A stretch of 64,000 nucleotides of DNA from Candolleomyces eurysporus (Eukaryota > Basidiomycota > Agaricomycetes > Agaricales > Psathyrellaceae): contig JANBPK010000812.1 of NCBI GenBank assembly GCA_027579435.1, forward strand, positions 1 through 64,000. The letters run 5' to 3'. The position numbers and the translations under genes are program-made. The notes beneath the pieces were generated by a model. That model worked only from the letters and a program-made list of their open reading frames with translations. It was not told the DNA's origin and did no database searches. Below are positions 12,146-24,480 of the stretch, one piece after another (position 1 is the stretch's first letter; each line of letters begins with the position of its first letter).

Positions 12146-12820
12146 TTACTGAACGACGGGGAGCGTATACAGATCGATTGGGGTGCAACCAGTGGGACCG
12201 TCCGCAGAGTTGACCTTATAGTAAACCTAATAAACGGTGTCAGTCATCGTTTGCGCAAGCGATTGCCGTAGAGTGATCATGATTCCTGACCTCTTTATTC
12301 GTCCCACATACGTAGAACCCTCCAACCCAGTTGAACGTTACTTTAGCACCAAGTTGAGAGTTCTCAGGATTCGACTGTAATCCGAATGTGTTGTAGCTCG
12401 CGCATTTGTTGGAGCTTGACCCATAGACGGTACCGAATTGCCCATAGGTAGCGCATGTTCCGGTGCCCGTTTGCTGAGTGTTAACAAGAGCACGGTAGGG
12501 TTGACCAGAATTCTGTGGATCGACAGCAACTAGTCTTCCTTGAGAAAAATAAAATTTGCCGATGGGTCCAGTTCCAGTTAGGATAGAGAAGTAGTTGCTA
12601 CCGCCATTCAGGCGGACTGGCTAACATACCCGGCGATCGAACCGTTAGTATTTTGCGGGGAGAGATACAGAATAGGTCGCACCAAAAAGTTGACTCCAGC
12701 CGAGTCTGGGCCTGTCGCAACGAGGTAGAATAGAGGCGTGTCTGCGCCGGGGACCGTCACCGCAGAGACCATTGCGGGGACCACAGCGGCGAGAAAACCG
12801 AAAAGACTTGAGAGCTTCAT
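12146..12820 (-). CDS. Small secreted protein, family copy 2
   Basis: Same orientation as copy 1 and about 675 bp upstream of it. The signal peptide is MKLSSLFGFLAAVVPAMVSA. The mature protein follows the same plan: PGADTPLFYLVATGPDSAG, an intron, PVRLNGGSNYFSILTGTGPI, FYFSQGRLVAVDPQNSGQP, YRALVNTQQTGTGTCATYGQ, VTFNWVGGFYVCG, an intron, then VYYKVNSADGPTGCTPIDLY and a short end LPVVQ. Unlike copy 1 it has no pair of cysteines near the mature N-terminus (TGPDSAG instead of TGCNSCG), and it lacks the Ser-rich C-terminal extension. It is more diverged from copies 1 and 3 than those are from each other, so it is the older paralogue. All splice sites are canonical and it appears functional. Confidence 0.8.
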
Positions 12821-15038
12821 GAGTAGGGGATGGTGTCAAGAGCACTTGAGCTAACGAGAGACGAGATTCGAGCGTCTTATATCCGTCTGATACAAATCTT
12901 GCTGAACCTGTCCAGCCGCTGTCATAGCGTCACTATACATTCAAAATGTTCTGTCTAGAATTCCTGTTCCAAGAGTGGTGAAGTGCGTGAATGCTGGCGA
13001 GCAGAGCCCAGTGCGGTGGACGTGCCACGTACATGAATGATCGGCTTACGAGCTAGAATTAGTCGATAGGCCGTTAGAATTTAGTAGTGATCAGCACTTC
13101 TCGAAGGCTGGATCGACGCTCGGAAGAGCTGACAGTCTGATAACTGTCCAGATTCACCTTCTCGGCATCATGCCAGGTGCACCATACTGGGAACATGGGA
13201 AAGCCTGGCCGTGGTGACTGGAGAGTAAATACTTCGGGTGGGACGCTTTCAAGACCGGGGACGTAAGCCATGATCCATATCAGAACCTTACCTAGACTCA
13301 CCTGGGACATTACAGCATGAGTTCCGGATTTTAAGCTCCAGAGCCTCGCGGATCTTCAAGCCTCGAGCAGACCCCTTCTCCTGAGCATGCCTTGAGGGGC
13401 CTCCATGCATTCAATCTATATTCAGTTGTGGAGTGAGTGACCGTCAGACAATGAGAGGGGATTGAATTGTTTGCCCGTGTATGTTCGGAGCTTCTGGATT
13501 AAGCACACGCAAGCACAGGCGAGCATTCCTCCTAGATGGTTTCCCGTGTAGAATGGCTAAACGGTGCCGAGACGCCTCAAACCAAGAGCAGGATCCACCT
13601 TCTGTCACATGCCACAAGTGAGGTGACAGCGCTCAGTACAACTTGAAGTTATGCGGTCGGGTGTCTCGGGGTTGATGGTCCGAATGCTGAACGTCGAGGA
13701 ATCAAGGTATGTACAGATCGACTGATGCGCGATGACAGTCTCGAATCCTGATCCTTCCCCGACAGCGTATGGCACGTAAAAAAAATCAAATTTGGTACAG
13801 GTTGCGCCAAAAGAGCGAGAATTTTTGTCAGGTACCACTTCAAGGATTACACAAGTGACTCGCTCAAATCATAAGGCCGCCTTGAAGATCAAAGCAAGGC
13901 ACCTCGAGCTTGCAATTGCCGAGCGGGGAAGGGGCTGGAGTGATCTCGGAACTTCGGCAAAGAAATTGTCGTTCCACCCTTCGGAGTATAGAAAGCACAA
14001 TATATCTGTAGATTCAACTGAGGAGGGCTGGGCAGAGCGCACGGGAGTCGTAGGGCCAGTAATTTTTTGAAGTATTAGCTTGGAGATTATTCAATGCACT
14101 TCTGCAATAAACCTGAGAGTCTGATTTGTGGTGATGGATATGTGCAGGCCACCATATCCGGCTCGATAGTGGGGCTCTGCCGCGTTGGAAATTTCGGTGA
14201 AGATAAGTCCACGGAGAATCCTATGCCAGAATCTCGTGCTTTGACAAGTCAGTCCTCCAAGCGTGCGAGGAGCGACCAGAAAGACGACCACACCAACGCC
14301 AAGCGGCGGTCACACAATCAATCCGGCATGAGAGCCGTGTTCGCCGAGCTCGCGGTAGTCAAGATGCGTACTTGGCGGAAACCCTTGGGGTGAAGGAAAG
14401 CCTGTAGACATGTTTGGGCCCCACCTAACGAATTTGGCTTCCTCTAACCTGACACAATCTTCGACTATCAGCTGAAACCTTACAGATATCGGGATGATTC
14501 ACCTTCTAACCTGAAGAAAAACATGTAGAATCTTACCCAATTGCCATTTCTCGTTACCTGACGACAGTGAGCTGCGGATCCGAACCGACGTTCAAATCGT
14601 AATGGAGACCGTATAGAAGTCTGGATCAGGTGTTGTAATTCACGCTGCTTGCTACCGAACGACCTTGGCGCTTCGCCACGCCGTGCCAGTCTCGGCTTGT
14701 TTCACCCGGTGGCATTTGTGTTATCATAATCGAGCGCTGCAACAATTTGGGCCGCCGATCCCTGTGAGCGCCCGTGTGTGTGTGTGTGTGTGTGTGAAAG
14801 AGGGTTCAAAGGTCGGGTGTGTTGGCGTGGATCGTGCGTTGCCCGTATCCTTCAGGAGCTGTTTCATCGTTTTCTTGGCTATTTTGACTCAACTTCGATT
14901 TGACTGCAAATTTCTATTTCTGAGTAGCACGACATAATATTCGGCAGCTACATGTCTAGATTGATCGATCGAGGATTGTGGTGGAATAATATCAGGGGAT
15001 ATAATGCGGATCTAGGTATCTGAGATGCTGTGTAAAAT
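12821..15038. other. Intergenic region with possible minus-strand coding relics
   Basis: Two minus-strand frames look protein-like without a family I recognise: 13605-13838 (containing FDFFYVPYAVGEGSGFETVI) and 13074-13310 (containing VPPEVFTLQSPRPGFPMFPV). They may be pieces of one decayed gene, as the sequence between them does not stay open. The rest has short open frames only. A GT microsatellite lies at 14774-14796. Confidence 0.4.
14774..14796. repeat. GT dinucleotide microsatellite
   Basis: About eleven consecutive GT units in non-coding sequence downstream of the oxoamine synthase gene. Confidence 0.95.
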
Positions 15039-16644
15039 CTACAGCTTGTGCAAGCTAGCTAGTCCTTGCATCATCACGCTGGACTGGGCGGCGGTAGCGA
15101 GAGCCACTTCCTTCAACGCCCACGCGCGCAAATTTTCTACAAACAGGCGAATTTCGGCTTCTGTATTTCCTCCGTGAATGACCACTCGCAGTCGCTCAGT
15201 ACCCTTCGGAACACCTGGGTAAGTAAGACCTCTGGCGGCATAGCCGAGCTTGTTCAGATGGTGTTGTAGAGCCATGGGTTGAGGGGTGTAAATGGGAAAT
15301 ATTGGCGACATGAGACCTCGACCGTTCGAGTCCTTGGTTTCTTGGTGCAAGATTCGAAGGACGCTCTTGGGAATATCATATGTTGACTCCATGAAAGTTT
15401 TGACAAAGAAACGGCACATGTTCGCAACGTTCTTCCGAAGCTGTTTGAATGATGGTTGAAATCAGCTGATGACTAACCCACTGAGGATATTGACATACCA
15501 TATCAGCTTCAGGTGTTTGCATCACATCGAAGCAAAACCTGATGGCGGCGAGGTCTACATGGGGAAGTGAGCTTGTAAAAAGCCACGATCTTCCATAGTT
15601 CGATAGGTACTGGTAAATAATGGGTGAAGTCGTGAACACACCTATATCAATCGAGTCAGTACTACAGAGCGCGGTATCTTTACAGTCAAACGATCACTTA
15701 CCACCAACGAAGTTCACTGACTTGGTGAACGTGAATATGACGGAGTGTACGCGCTTCTCCAGTCCCCATTCGCGAAGAAGCCCTTTCCCAGACGGTCCGT
15801 AAAGACCGAGGGAATGGGCTTCGTCCACAACGATGTGGGCCGATTTAGGTGGCACGTATTTCTCGACAAGGGCGATGAGTTCTTCCATCGGGGCGAAGTC
15901 GCCCTCCATCGAGTACACCGACTCAATTACGATGAAAAGGGTTGAAAGTCCACCCGAAATCGAAGGATAGTCCTTCAGGATCTGCTTGAGCTTCGATTCG
16001 AAGTCAGCTACTGAGTTGTGTGCGAAAGAAACGGTATGATCTTTGGCGCGACTGATCCGGAGTCCGTCGTGGATGGAGGCGTGAATAAATTCGTCGTATA
16101 GAACGACGTCCCCAGCCTGCGGCGCGTATCCAAAGAAAGTCATGTTGCACAGGTAACCGCTATTGAAGACCATCGCTTTCTCCACTTGAAGCTCCTTCAT
16201 GAAGTACTCCTCCAACCCTATATGGTCAGGAGTACTTCCGGTGATTGCTCGTGAGCCGGTGGAGCCAAAAAGAAGAGGCTTTTGCGAGAGGATATCGAGG
16301 AACTGTTGGCGAAGGTGGGGGAGTTTTCCGATGGAGAGATAATCGTTGGAGAAGAAGTCGCCAGCGTGGTCGGAATAATTGATGTCCCCGTCGAATCTCG
16401 GGACGCCGACACGCTTGCGGCCTTCTAGGCTGGCGAACATCGACGCCTCAAGAGCAGAGAGAGAAGACATGTTGAGTAGAGAGTTAGATGATTGACTTGT
16501 GTTCCAATTGCTCGAGCAACGTCCTTTTAAACCTCGAGAATGTAGGCCGGCGACCCCCGGGGTCATTGATGCCGGATTGAAGGTGGGTCGACTCATCGTA
16601 ACGGTGAAGTTAAAATCAGATTGTGATGAGATATTGCTATCCAT
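15039..16644 (-). CDS. PLP-dependent alpha-oxoamine synthase (KAPA synthase/serine palmitoyltransferase-like)
   Basis: Three exons encode about 490 residues. These enzymes condense an amino acid with an acyl-CoA, releasing CO2; members make 8-amino-7-oxononanoate, 3-ketosphinganine or 5-aminolevulinate. Family landmarks appear in order: FFSNDYLSIG, the glycine-rich GSTGSRAITGST, FNSGYLCNM, DEFIHASIHDGLRIS, the cofactor-binding DEAHSLGLYGPSGKG, and the lysine that would carry PLP in FTFTKSVNFVGG. Intron 1 falls right after this lysine segment, at VGG, and the next exon resumes with VFTTSPIIYQYLS. Intron 2 follows TPEADM. The C-terminal domain has SPIFPIYTPQP and RLRVVIHGGNTEAEI. The 70-residue leader is Ser/Thr-rich. 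No polyketide synthase or biotin gene is nearby, so the product is unknown. A decayed tandem copy lies at 18.2-19.0 kb. Confidence 0.88.
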
Positions 16645-18164
16645 CTATTAGCTGTCTACCACAAGACCGGCCGAAGGTGAGCAGTAGGTGTGGTTTTCAA
16701 GGACGTAATTGGATCTCGAGTGTCTTTTGATAATTGCCATTGTGAAACATCAACAAGAGCGACCGCGAAGGCTGTATACAGTCTTCCATCGTGACAATCG
16801 GACGCAGATAACTCCTATGTGCTGAGATCGCATATCAAATTTCGTTTGAGGTAACGAACTAGCTTCGTTCCTTTACATACGGAAGTGATACCATGATTTC
16901 TCCGCCCGTGCGTGAAGAAGGGAATTCTTGACAGCTTCTTGCAGCGAGGCTAGATCTCTTAGCTTCCTTAATTTGATGAGCGCTCTATGATAGTCTTGAA
17001 ACGAATGATGATTAGTATGGTGATGTTCTTCACAGCTAGAGATATTCGACTTCGATAATTCCTCATAGACTATCGATATCTGGTGAATTCGTTGGTATTT
17101 ATTTCTCCTGCTCTCTATCACCATATCATATCTTCGTTGAGTAGCCACCGGTGAGTGATCTTGGGCGCGAGGGCGAACGCAGAGTTAACATACGCCAACA
17201 AGTCTACCCACGTGCCCTTCGTATTGAGATCGCCTTGTAGTACTGGTTTGAGGAATTTGCGAACCTCCGCCCAGGAAAAAGGAATGTTGTCTTGTTATAA
17301 TTAAGGTTAGTACATAAGATCATTGCCATTCTATTGGATTCATGGTGACATCGATCAGGGCCACATGGTGCGACAAGCGCAAATGGAATTACTTACAAAC
17401 GAGATCTACCAACCGAGATGCCCGAGTACGGGGCGTGTTCTAAAATGAGAAACTCATTACCCGAGACGCCTGCCCAGCCCCGAAGTGCTGGAAGCTATTT
17501 GCTGCACTTCACACTCATCAGGCGCTGACGGAGAGGGTATCAGCTCACTAGCTGCCTGGACTCATCAAGCAGAAGTGATGCCTGAAAGTTCAATACCAGT
17601 ATCCCACGCATCACAATGGTCTTCGATTCACTTGTCCAGTCCATCATTCATCCGGCATGAACGGCGTCGGGAGCAGAACATGGAAATGATCACGTCCTTG
17701 CGCGATCGAAGCTGTTATGCTCGTTCATATTTGTACTCCGACTGACGTGTCCGTATGCCCAGTGCCAGCTGGCGTGCTTGAGGAAACTTCGCTGGGGAAG
17801 TCAAAATCTCATCACTGAGCTGTATGGACTGATATATCATTTTTAATTCGAAGCGTAGAATACTTGATGCACCCGTTTGACTAGCGATTGATTAAGAATA
17901 GTTCTGGCACAGACTAAGGTTTCAGCGTTGACCGAGTTTATGAGTCGACGTGAATGTCCCATTTTGCGAGCTTCCCAATCTCTCCGTCTCCCCCCGCCGG
18001 CTGCTTTGTAGCAACAGGGGAGGGAGTAATTTGCCTCAGTGCCCACTTGCACAAAGCGGGTGATTTGGGCTACTGTCCACGATAAAAATAGCTCAAATTC
18101 GCTCATTGTCCTTAGACCTGTGCAACATATCCGAACTTGTCTGGATGACAGCGCTGGAGAGCTA
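16645..18164. other. Region between the oxoamine synthase gene and its decayed copy
   Basis: No recognisable gene. A minus-strand 91-codon frame at 16873-17148 (rich in H, R, E and K) has no known motif and is too weak to call. The interval of about 1.5 kb presumably includes the promoter of the functional synthase (minus strand, from 16645 rightwards). Confidence 0.5.
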
Positions 18165-19040
18165 TGGGTTTGTCTGAATTGCATCAAAGCAAAACTTCAT
18201 CCCTCCAAGGTCTACATGGGAAGCAATATCATGAAATGCCAGGACTTTCTATCGTTCGCAAAGCACATCGGTAGATAGTCGGCGTAGTCGTCAACAACCC
18301 AGCGGACTAAAATTGTCGCCGACACGATTACTTACGGTGAAAGAAGTCCGCGCCCATCGTGAAAGGAATTATGATGGAGTGGACTTGCCTCTCTCGTCTC
18401 CATCCGTAGAAATGCCTGTTCTCAGCTTCTCAGTAGAGGTCGAGGCAATGGGCCTCGTGGGTCGACTTCGATGGAACGTACTTCTCGACCAAATCTATCA
18501 GTTCATTTTTTAGAGACTGATCGCTCTCCATCGAGCACACCCTTGATCGCAATGAAAGTGTGAGAGTATACTACTGGGGATCTAAAAATAAGTCTTCAGG
18601 ATTTTCTTGAGCTTCGATTCGAGGTCAGGCACCGAATTGTTGGGGAAAGCGAGGGGATTGTCTCCGACAAGACCGATCCGGGGCCGTAAGCATGAACTCG
18701 TCGTGGAGAGCGACGTCTCCCACCTGCGGCGCGTAGTAACCGAACAAATTGAGGCTAAAGATTGTTGCTTTCTCTACTTCTCGCTGCTTCATGGAGTATT
18801 CCTGCTCTATATGATGGGAAGTCCTTCCAGAGATAACCTATGGTTCCAAAAAGGTATGCCTTCTGGGAAAGGGTATCGAGAAATTCCCCGCGGATGTGGG
18901 GAAGCGTTCCTGTATAAATATATTCTTGAAAGACGAAATCGTGGTGCTAGGATGTTTGTATACCATAGAGGGNATACAGAGACGCTTCTGGGGTTCCAGG
19001 CAACTGATCATGCAACCTTCGAACGCAGAGCGAGGAAACA
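18165..19040 (-). pseudogene. Decayed tandem copy of the oxoamine synthase gene
   Basis: Same orientation as the gene at 15.0-16.6 kb and collinear with it. Matching segments include catc(a/g)aagcaaaacttcat with aggtctacatggg near 18185, the blocks around cttctcgaccaa and gagcttcgattcgaggtca, the ggcgcgtag segment, gggtatcgag, and gggnatacagagacgcttct against the gene's ggacgccgacacgcttgcgg. The copy is interrupted by many indels and stops, so no frame survives; plus-strand open frames over it are shadows. It ends near the position corresponding to the functional gene's N-terminal third and lacks the C-terminal exon. An N lies at 18973. Confidence 0.8.
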
Positions 19041-20330
19041 TGTGTTGCGGAGGCAAAAGATTATCAATCGGCGCACTCAACTATTGGTAGTGCGTTTGAA
19101 TGCCTTACCGTTGCTCGACTCTTCGCATCTTTGTGCCGTTAACATCTGTTCAGTATCCATCCATCCCCGTCGTTCGATGTTCTCAACCACGATAGGACAC
19201 ATGTCGTCCTACTTCAGCAGTTATACAGCATGGGATGGGCAACCTTTGACCCAGTTGTCCTTCGGAGTGTTGACCTTCAACCCCTCGCTGCTCTGTTCAC
19301 CCCTTCTGCATTATCAGCTAAATTACGGTCTTCTGAAAGAAACGAGCTGCTGCCAGTGCGCTTATTGACCGGGACCCCGACCAACGTCGCTATAGACTGT
19401 TTGATATGATCAATTTGATTTCCCTCGAACTTCCAGTACATGGAGAGAAGTTCTTGCAGCACATGAGGGTTCTATGGCGACAGCCACGCTTGTCCCGAAA
19501 CGCAAATTTATGTAAGATTGTGTTTTGGCCTCATGTATCTTTTCCAACGCTAGGTTTTTGTTTCTGTTGCTCTGTCAGTACTTCAAAGTCCTTCATAGAA
19601 TATTTCATTTGCATCTCTATTTTTCATTTGGACTCGAGACTCCGGTCAAACTACTCAAACGGACGGGCCTCACGGCGATCATCAAGCGGAAGAAATTGAC
19701 CTACGAGATACCCGGGCGGACTGTTGAAAGTGGTAGACACGGCTTCCGTTCGGGGAAAGAGTGGAGATCTTGTAATCCCTGAAGGTAGCATGCACGGGCA
19801 CTTGCCCTAGCCATAACTTCCTCACCGGCTTGAAGAGCTACTTGGCAAAGTTTTGGTCAAGATTCATCTCATGACGGTTTTTTGTCCGAGAATCAACAAC
19901 TCCACTTTTGCTTCAGTCACTCACCAGTCCCAATTTATGGTCAATTGAGACGTTTCCCTGGGCCTTGTGTTGCCGTCACGTTGAGCCGTCAAACCCTTGC
20001 AGATAGGTTACGTTGTGGAATTTGACAGGCTAGGATTGATGGGATAAAGAGAGGTATAACAGACGTGGATCTATCGTCTCCGCCAGAATGCTTGGTTCTT
20101 GCTGACTCTGCACCTGTGCTCTCAGGGTCATAGTGGAGGGCACTCAACTCCATACGATCTCAAACTAGGCTCAGAGACATGGACGTTGAAGTTTTCATCA
20201 ACTCAACCAGAAACAAGATTATATCTAGAGTGGGTCCCTGCTGAAAAAACTTCTCCCTACTTGTCCGCTCATCTCTTCGTTACGCAGCACATTCATAGTG
20301 AGTATACACTCGGAGTATCGTGAAGGAAGC
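19041..20330. other. Region with no identifiable gene
   Basis: Short plus-strand frames (19406-19699, 19525-19782, 20099-20323) are moderately open but disconnected and match no family I know. This interval separates the pseudogene from the membrane-protein gene starting near 20.34 kb. Confidence 0.45.
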
Positions 20331-20339
20331 CAGTTCTAA

Positions 20340-21785
20340 ATCCTACTAGACATTGTCGTTACTACATGGGTAAGTTCGGAGCAGATATCGGCGGATTTGA
20401 GAGTGTTTTGTTCACTCAACAATGTCCGGTAGCTTGCAGACTGGCTCCATACCCTACCTTTTGAAGCAGAGGTCATCTGGCCAGCTCGGTGGAATCTCGT
20501 CAAGTTTCTCTACCTCTTCAATCGGTATTTCCCAGTCGACATTATATTCAGCTATATCTGTGAGTGGGATCATGATGAGTATTTGGATTGCCTTTAATAC
20601 AAATTCAACAGATATCGAAGTTCCCGATGTTGAGGTCCGTCCCAACAGCACGCTCTACGCCAACAGGCTGCGTCTAATTTCAAAACCTCTGGTTCTATAG
20701 ATGTGTCGAATCTCATATTTCATTTGCTCAGGTTGGTGTACTTGATTTTCATCAACGAAGTCATCTTATCCTCAACGCGCACTAGTGGGGCTTATTCTGT
20801 CACTTGGAATGTCAGAAGGTATGCGAGACAGAACGGTAGCTCGCTGATCCCTGTCAAACTTACCTCTCCTTACTTTAGCCGTCATTTTCATTCGCCTCTA
20901 CGCCTTATCAAGACAGAGCGAGCTCTTCCGCTGGTGGCTCATAGTACAGTTCTTCGCCGTACATGCCATAATGTTTGCTCTCCTTGGTCCATTCCTAGCC
21001 TCATTTCGATGTGAGTAATGATACTACACCGGCAAATATGCTGAGGACTCATTCTAAAACGTGCTACAGGGGTACCTTCCCCCGTCCCGCAATACGTAGC
21101 TTGTCTGCCAGTGGCCGCAAACACCCTATATGCAACCGTTTCCTTTGGTTTACTCATGGCCAACGAAACTTGTACGTGAAAGATGGCTCTTTGATGCAGA
21201 GATCTCACTCATCGGTGCCACTAGTGATCGTACTTGTGATGCTGTATATTGGGCTTATGAGGCATAGGCACACACGGAGCTCTCTCGTCAAGATTTTCTA
21301 TCGAGACGGCCTCGTCTTCTTCCTGTTCCTCGCCGGTAAGTGTCGAGTATCTGCTCAATAATAGATGTTCACCAGACACCGTACAGCATCGTCTGTGGTT
21401 AACATTGCGATACTCGCATCTCTTCCTGTGTGTGATTTTCATTTCTTTTCAAAGGCTCCGCAGTGCCTGACGAAACCTTGATGACAGCCTTCCAATAGAA
21501 CCCTGTTTGCGATGTGAGTTGATCATGCTACCTCGCTCCACAGATTGCTGATGCTGTTCACTCAGACCCCAGCGTGTCATCCATTCGATGCTCGCTAGCA
21601 GAATGATTCTCCATCTACGACGGGTATCATATGTTCAAGAACACGGCCATAGCTTTGACGAGCGGTATATGACGGGCTACGTGGATTTTGCGCACGAGCC
21701 GATGTCATTTAAGGGACGAAGACCATCCACGAGTGGGCATAATGTCTCTTTCGTTGACCTCCAGGACATGTCTTCCAAAAGATGA
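20340..21785 (+). CDS. DUF6533-type multi-helix membrane protein, copy 1
   Basis: A gene of many short exons. The diagnostic segment after intron end cttgcag at about 20440 reads DWLHTLPFEAEVIWPARW then NLVKFLYLFNRYFPVDIIF, the N-terminal domain known as DUF6533 in Agaricomycete seven-helix proteins. Further exons give VYLIFINEVILSSTRT, AVIFIRLYALSRQSELFRWW, FFAVHAIMFALLGPFLASFR, LVKIFYRDGLVFFLFLA, VVNIAILASLP and the cytosolic RVIHSMLASRMILHLRRVSY with a tail ending DLQDMSSKR. The IFYRDG and HS.LASRM.L.LR blocks recur in the two related loci downstream. The proteins are thought to be plasma-membrane receptors from topology; no ligand is known. The first exon (before the acatgg|gtaagt donor) and some phases could not be settled, so partial decay is possible. 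Confidence 0.65.
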
Positions 21786-22650
21786 GACTTCATCGCAGTT
21801 CCCAGGCCGTGGGCTTGGTGTGCTTGTGTGTCCCGGACTCTTTTTTNCGTTTCCCCTTTGTTCTAAGTTTGTTTCCACCCTTTGCTCGCCCACCTGTACT
21901 ATATTTAGGCTCTATTCTTCATAGGAAGAAATTGGATCCCAACCCGTCCAGAGCTCTACTCCCCCGGGAGGCGATGACTATAACGGTATAGGAGATCTCC
22001 CAGGAAAGGTGGAATTTAATTACTGATGCCCAGTCGACGCTCAGCAGCTGCCACGGGGGAGAGACAGGATCTCTCTAATGGCCTTCGAACAGCGCTCAGC
22101 TATCAATCATATAGAGGACTAGATCACGAAGTGCTTCATTCCTGCTGCAGGAAACCACGTTGCGCAGCACCTACGTGATGGCATGGGACGATATTTGACC
22201 TTCAGCAAAATCTGACATAGGTCACTACTTCGCAGTCCACTCTCGTCCTCTCTATGTTTCTCGAGGCTGCATGATAGCTGCTCCGCGCTTCCGTACCGAA
22301 GGCTCAAGAGCAATAATTTCCAATGTTGCGAGCCCGATCGTTGCTGAGGGACTCACAGTTGATTGCTTGCGGAGGTCATGGCGAGATAGCGCCCAGATTC
22401 TCAGATGCGATCAGGACCGACACCCACATTTACGTGTTCAAGGAACCATCCAGAGCACATACAAGCTGGTGATTCCTTGTGTTCTTCAGAAGTCGTTGGC
22501 AAACATGAACACACAATCATTTGATGGCGCGTCCAGCTACAGGTCGAGTCCCACCTTGTTCCGCCTGCCAAGCCACCATCCAAACGCTGATCAATTTTTT
22601 GAGAAGCAAACTGCTCGACACATGGAGCCTGAACACTGAATCCATCCGCT
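21786..22650. other. Short intergenic region
   Basis: No gene seen. An N at 21847 follows a T-run. Open frames on both strands overlap with no supporting motif. Confidence 0.5.
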
Positions 22651-23924
22651 GACATTACACCTCCTTCAGCACGAATATCCAACATCGGGACGTCAGTATC
22701 CCACTCCTTGCGTCCGTGCTCCCGGATACCCAACGATATCTTACTATGCGAGATCTGTTTACGCTGCCTTTCATAGCCCCGCTCCGCGATTACCTTGTCA
22801 CCGGAAGAGGCACCGCTACTACTTACGCACGTATGCCGACGGCGGAGGGAAGTTGCAATTAACTACGCCAATCTTTGGCAGTGGCTAGGACTTGATCTCC
22901 AGAACTCCCCTGTCAAGAGTTCGGAAAACGCCAACGAGCTGGTGAACTTCTGCAACGCTCAGAGACGGCATTTTTCAACCTGCAAATTCGATGGCCGGCA
23001 CAGTGTGAAGCCAGGGCCACGTCCCTCTTGCCCTCATTCAACCCATTTGCAAATCGCTGACAATCATTCTTCCAGTTGACGCTTCTCCCTCGGCCGCTTC
23101 CCTCGTTTTAAAATGCTCCCCATATCGACTCGCGGACGTTGGAAGGATGCCAGATACTACTCATACGAAGCCTTCAAACACACCCCTTGCCTGCGTCGGG
23201 TGGCTCTCAACCAGTGGTTCTCTAACCCTTATGACTTCAGAATCATAATATCTCTTTCATGGTAGCAACTGACGCACTTCGCAAGCAAGTTGTTCCGTCG
23301 ATGAAGAGACCGCCGTTTACGCCTTTCATAGCTACTACCTCCTGGTGCAGCACCTTCAGTACCTTCGGCCGTTGGGATATCCCACCACTGCTCACTGTCA
23401 GGCGTACAGCGTACCGACTCTCTAAAGCCTATCCCTTAACTTCTAAAGGCCTAAGTCTGCCTCCTTTTAACACCCCTATTTATTCGACAAAATCGCCGTC
23501 TCAAATATCAAGAGCCTGCGGTTGGAAGGTGAACGTATAGACGTCCTTTGCTACGAGCTCAAGACGTTTTGCACGAAGCTGAGCAGTTATCAATATCTTA
23601 CTCACTTGTCCATCAGTTGGATACACATCAATGACGGATTACTTCGTGATCTTGTTCGTGCCACGCCAAACGTTGAAACCCTTGATGTCCATATCGGAGG
23701 GGAGCTTGAGACCCACACTGTTTTCCAAGATTTGGAATGGATAATCGACGACCCGGAGACTCATGGGTTTACTCAACTTCACACCCTCATTCTGCGCCTT
23801 ATTGACGTTGCCGACCAGAACAGTTTGATTTCGGGATTAATCGACCGGGATCTTTTCCCCTCCATTGCCGCTCTCACATACTCTGAGGCGCGTCTAGGAC
23901 CATCTCGAAGGACTAGTTCCTGAA
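22650..23924 (+). pseudogene. Broken F-box-like/leucine-rich protein gene
   Basis: Plus-strand frames carry pieces of an F-box-like protein: LLLTHVCRRRREVAINYANL then WQWLGLDLQNSP near 22816-22910, equivalent to LLTHVCRRWRRVAIDFIHLW in the intact gene at 32.9-34.5 kb. The C-terminal repeat part at 23519-23923 reads KLSSYQYLTHLSISWIHIND, ATPNVETLDVHIGG and TVFQDLEWIIDDPE, then QLHTLILRL, equivalent to FFQTLEWIDHDFE and LPQLHTLILRP in the intact gene. Between them (about 22980-23520) the frame is lost by stops and frame changes, and the F-box core in front is garbled. The protein family acts as substrate receptor of SCF ubiquitin ligases; this copy is probably dead, unless several introns are hidden. 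Confidence 0.75.
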
Positions 23925-24480
23925 CACCGTGTGTATGAGAAAGGGAAGGAGATGAGTGAGTGGATGGACAATGACCCGACATTGCATAATTGGAGGGAAC
24001 TCCAATCGGGCCTGTTTTACTTACTTGTGCTAGATCTAGGTATGTCTTCATCCTCTCAATCGAGGAACAACACAGTTGACCCCGTTTTTCATAAATGAGA
24101 ATTCCTTCGGATATCGTCTTTTGCTCAAAATCTTTGCTATCGCCATCACAACCGAACGTCGTAATAGATCCTTCGCGCAATTCTTGAAACGGTGATATGC
24201 TCGCTTTCAAGTCTGCGATGGCCTCGAATATGGCACTTGTAATATTGCTGAATAAAGAACGTGGTGAACTACATCATTCTACATCCATCACGGTCACACT
24301 CCCCAGACTCGTCTGTGACATAGGTTGGACACCACCCATCAAAGGACTGGAAAGTTCTCTGTCTGCTCGCACACTCTCGTCATTGACATTTCCTACCGGC
24401 TTTGAGACTGAGTAACAACTCTTTCAGCCGCAGAATCAAGTTGCCACTTCTCTTTGATCACCGATTGAATTGCTTTGAGG
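23925..24480. other. Region between two pseudogenes
   Basis: Contains a minus-strand 143-codon frame (23779-24210) with SPFQELREGS and a plus-strand 72-codon frame (24197-24415). Either could be an upstream remnant of the NACHT gene that follows, but neither has a firm match. Confidence 0.35.

Noticed and set aside
16873..17148. 91-codon minus-strand frame rich in His, Arg and Glu
   Set aside because: No motif, no splice partners and no composition typical of the neighbouring genes.
18607..19368. Plus-strand 253-codon open frame
   Set aside because: Most of it lies antisense to the decayed oxoamine synthase copy, and its sequence follows that copy's DNA, not a new protein.
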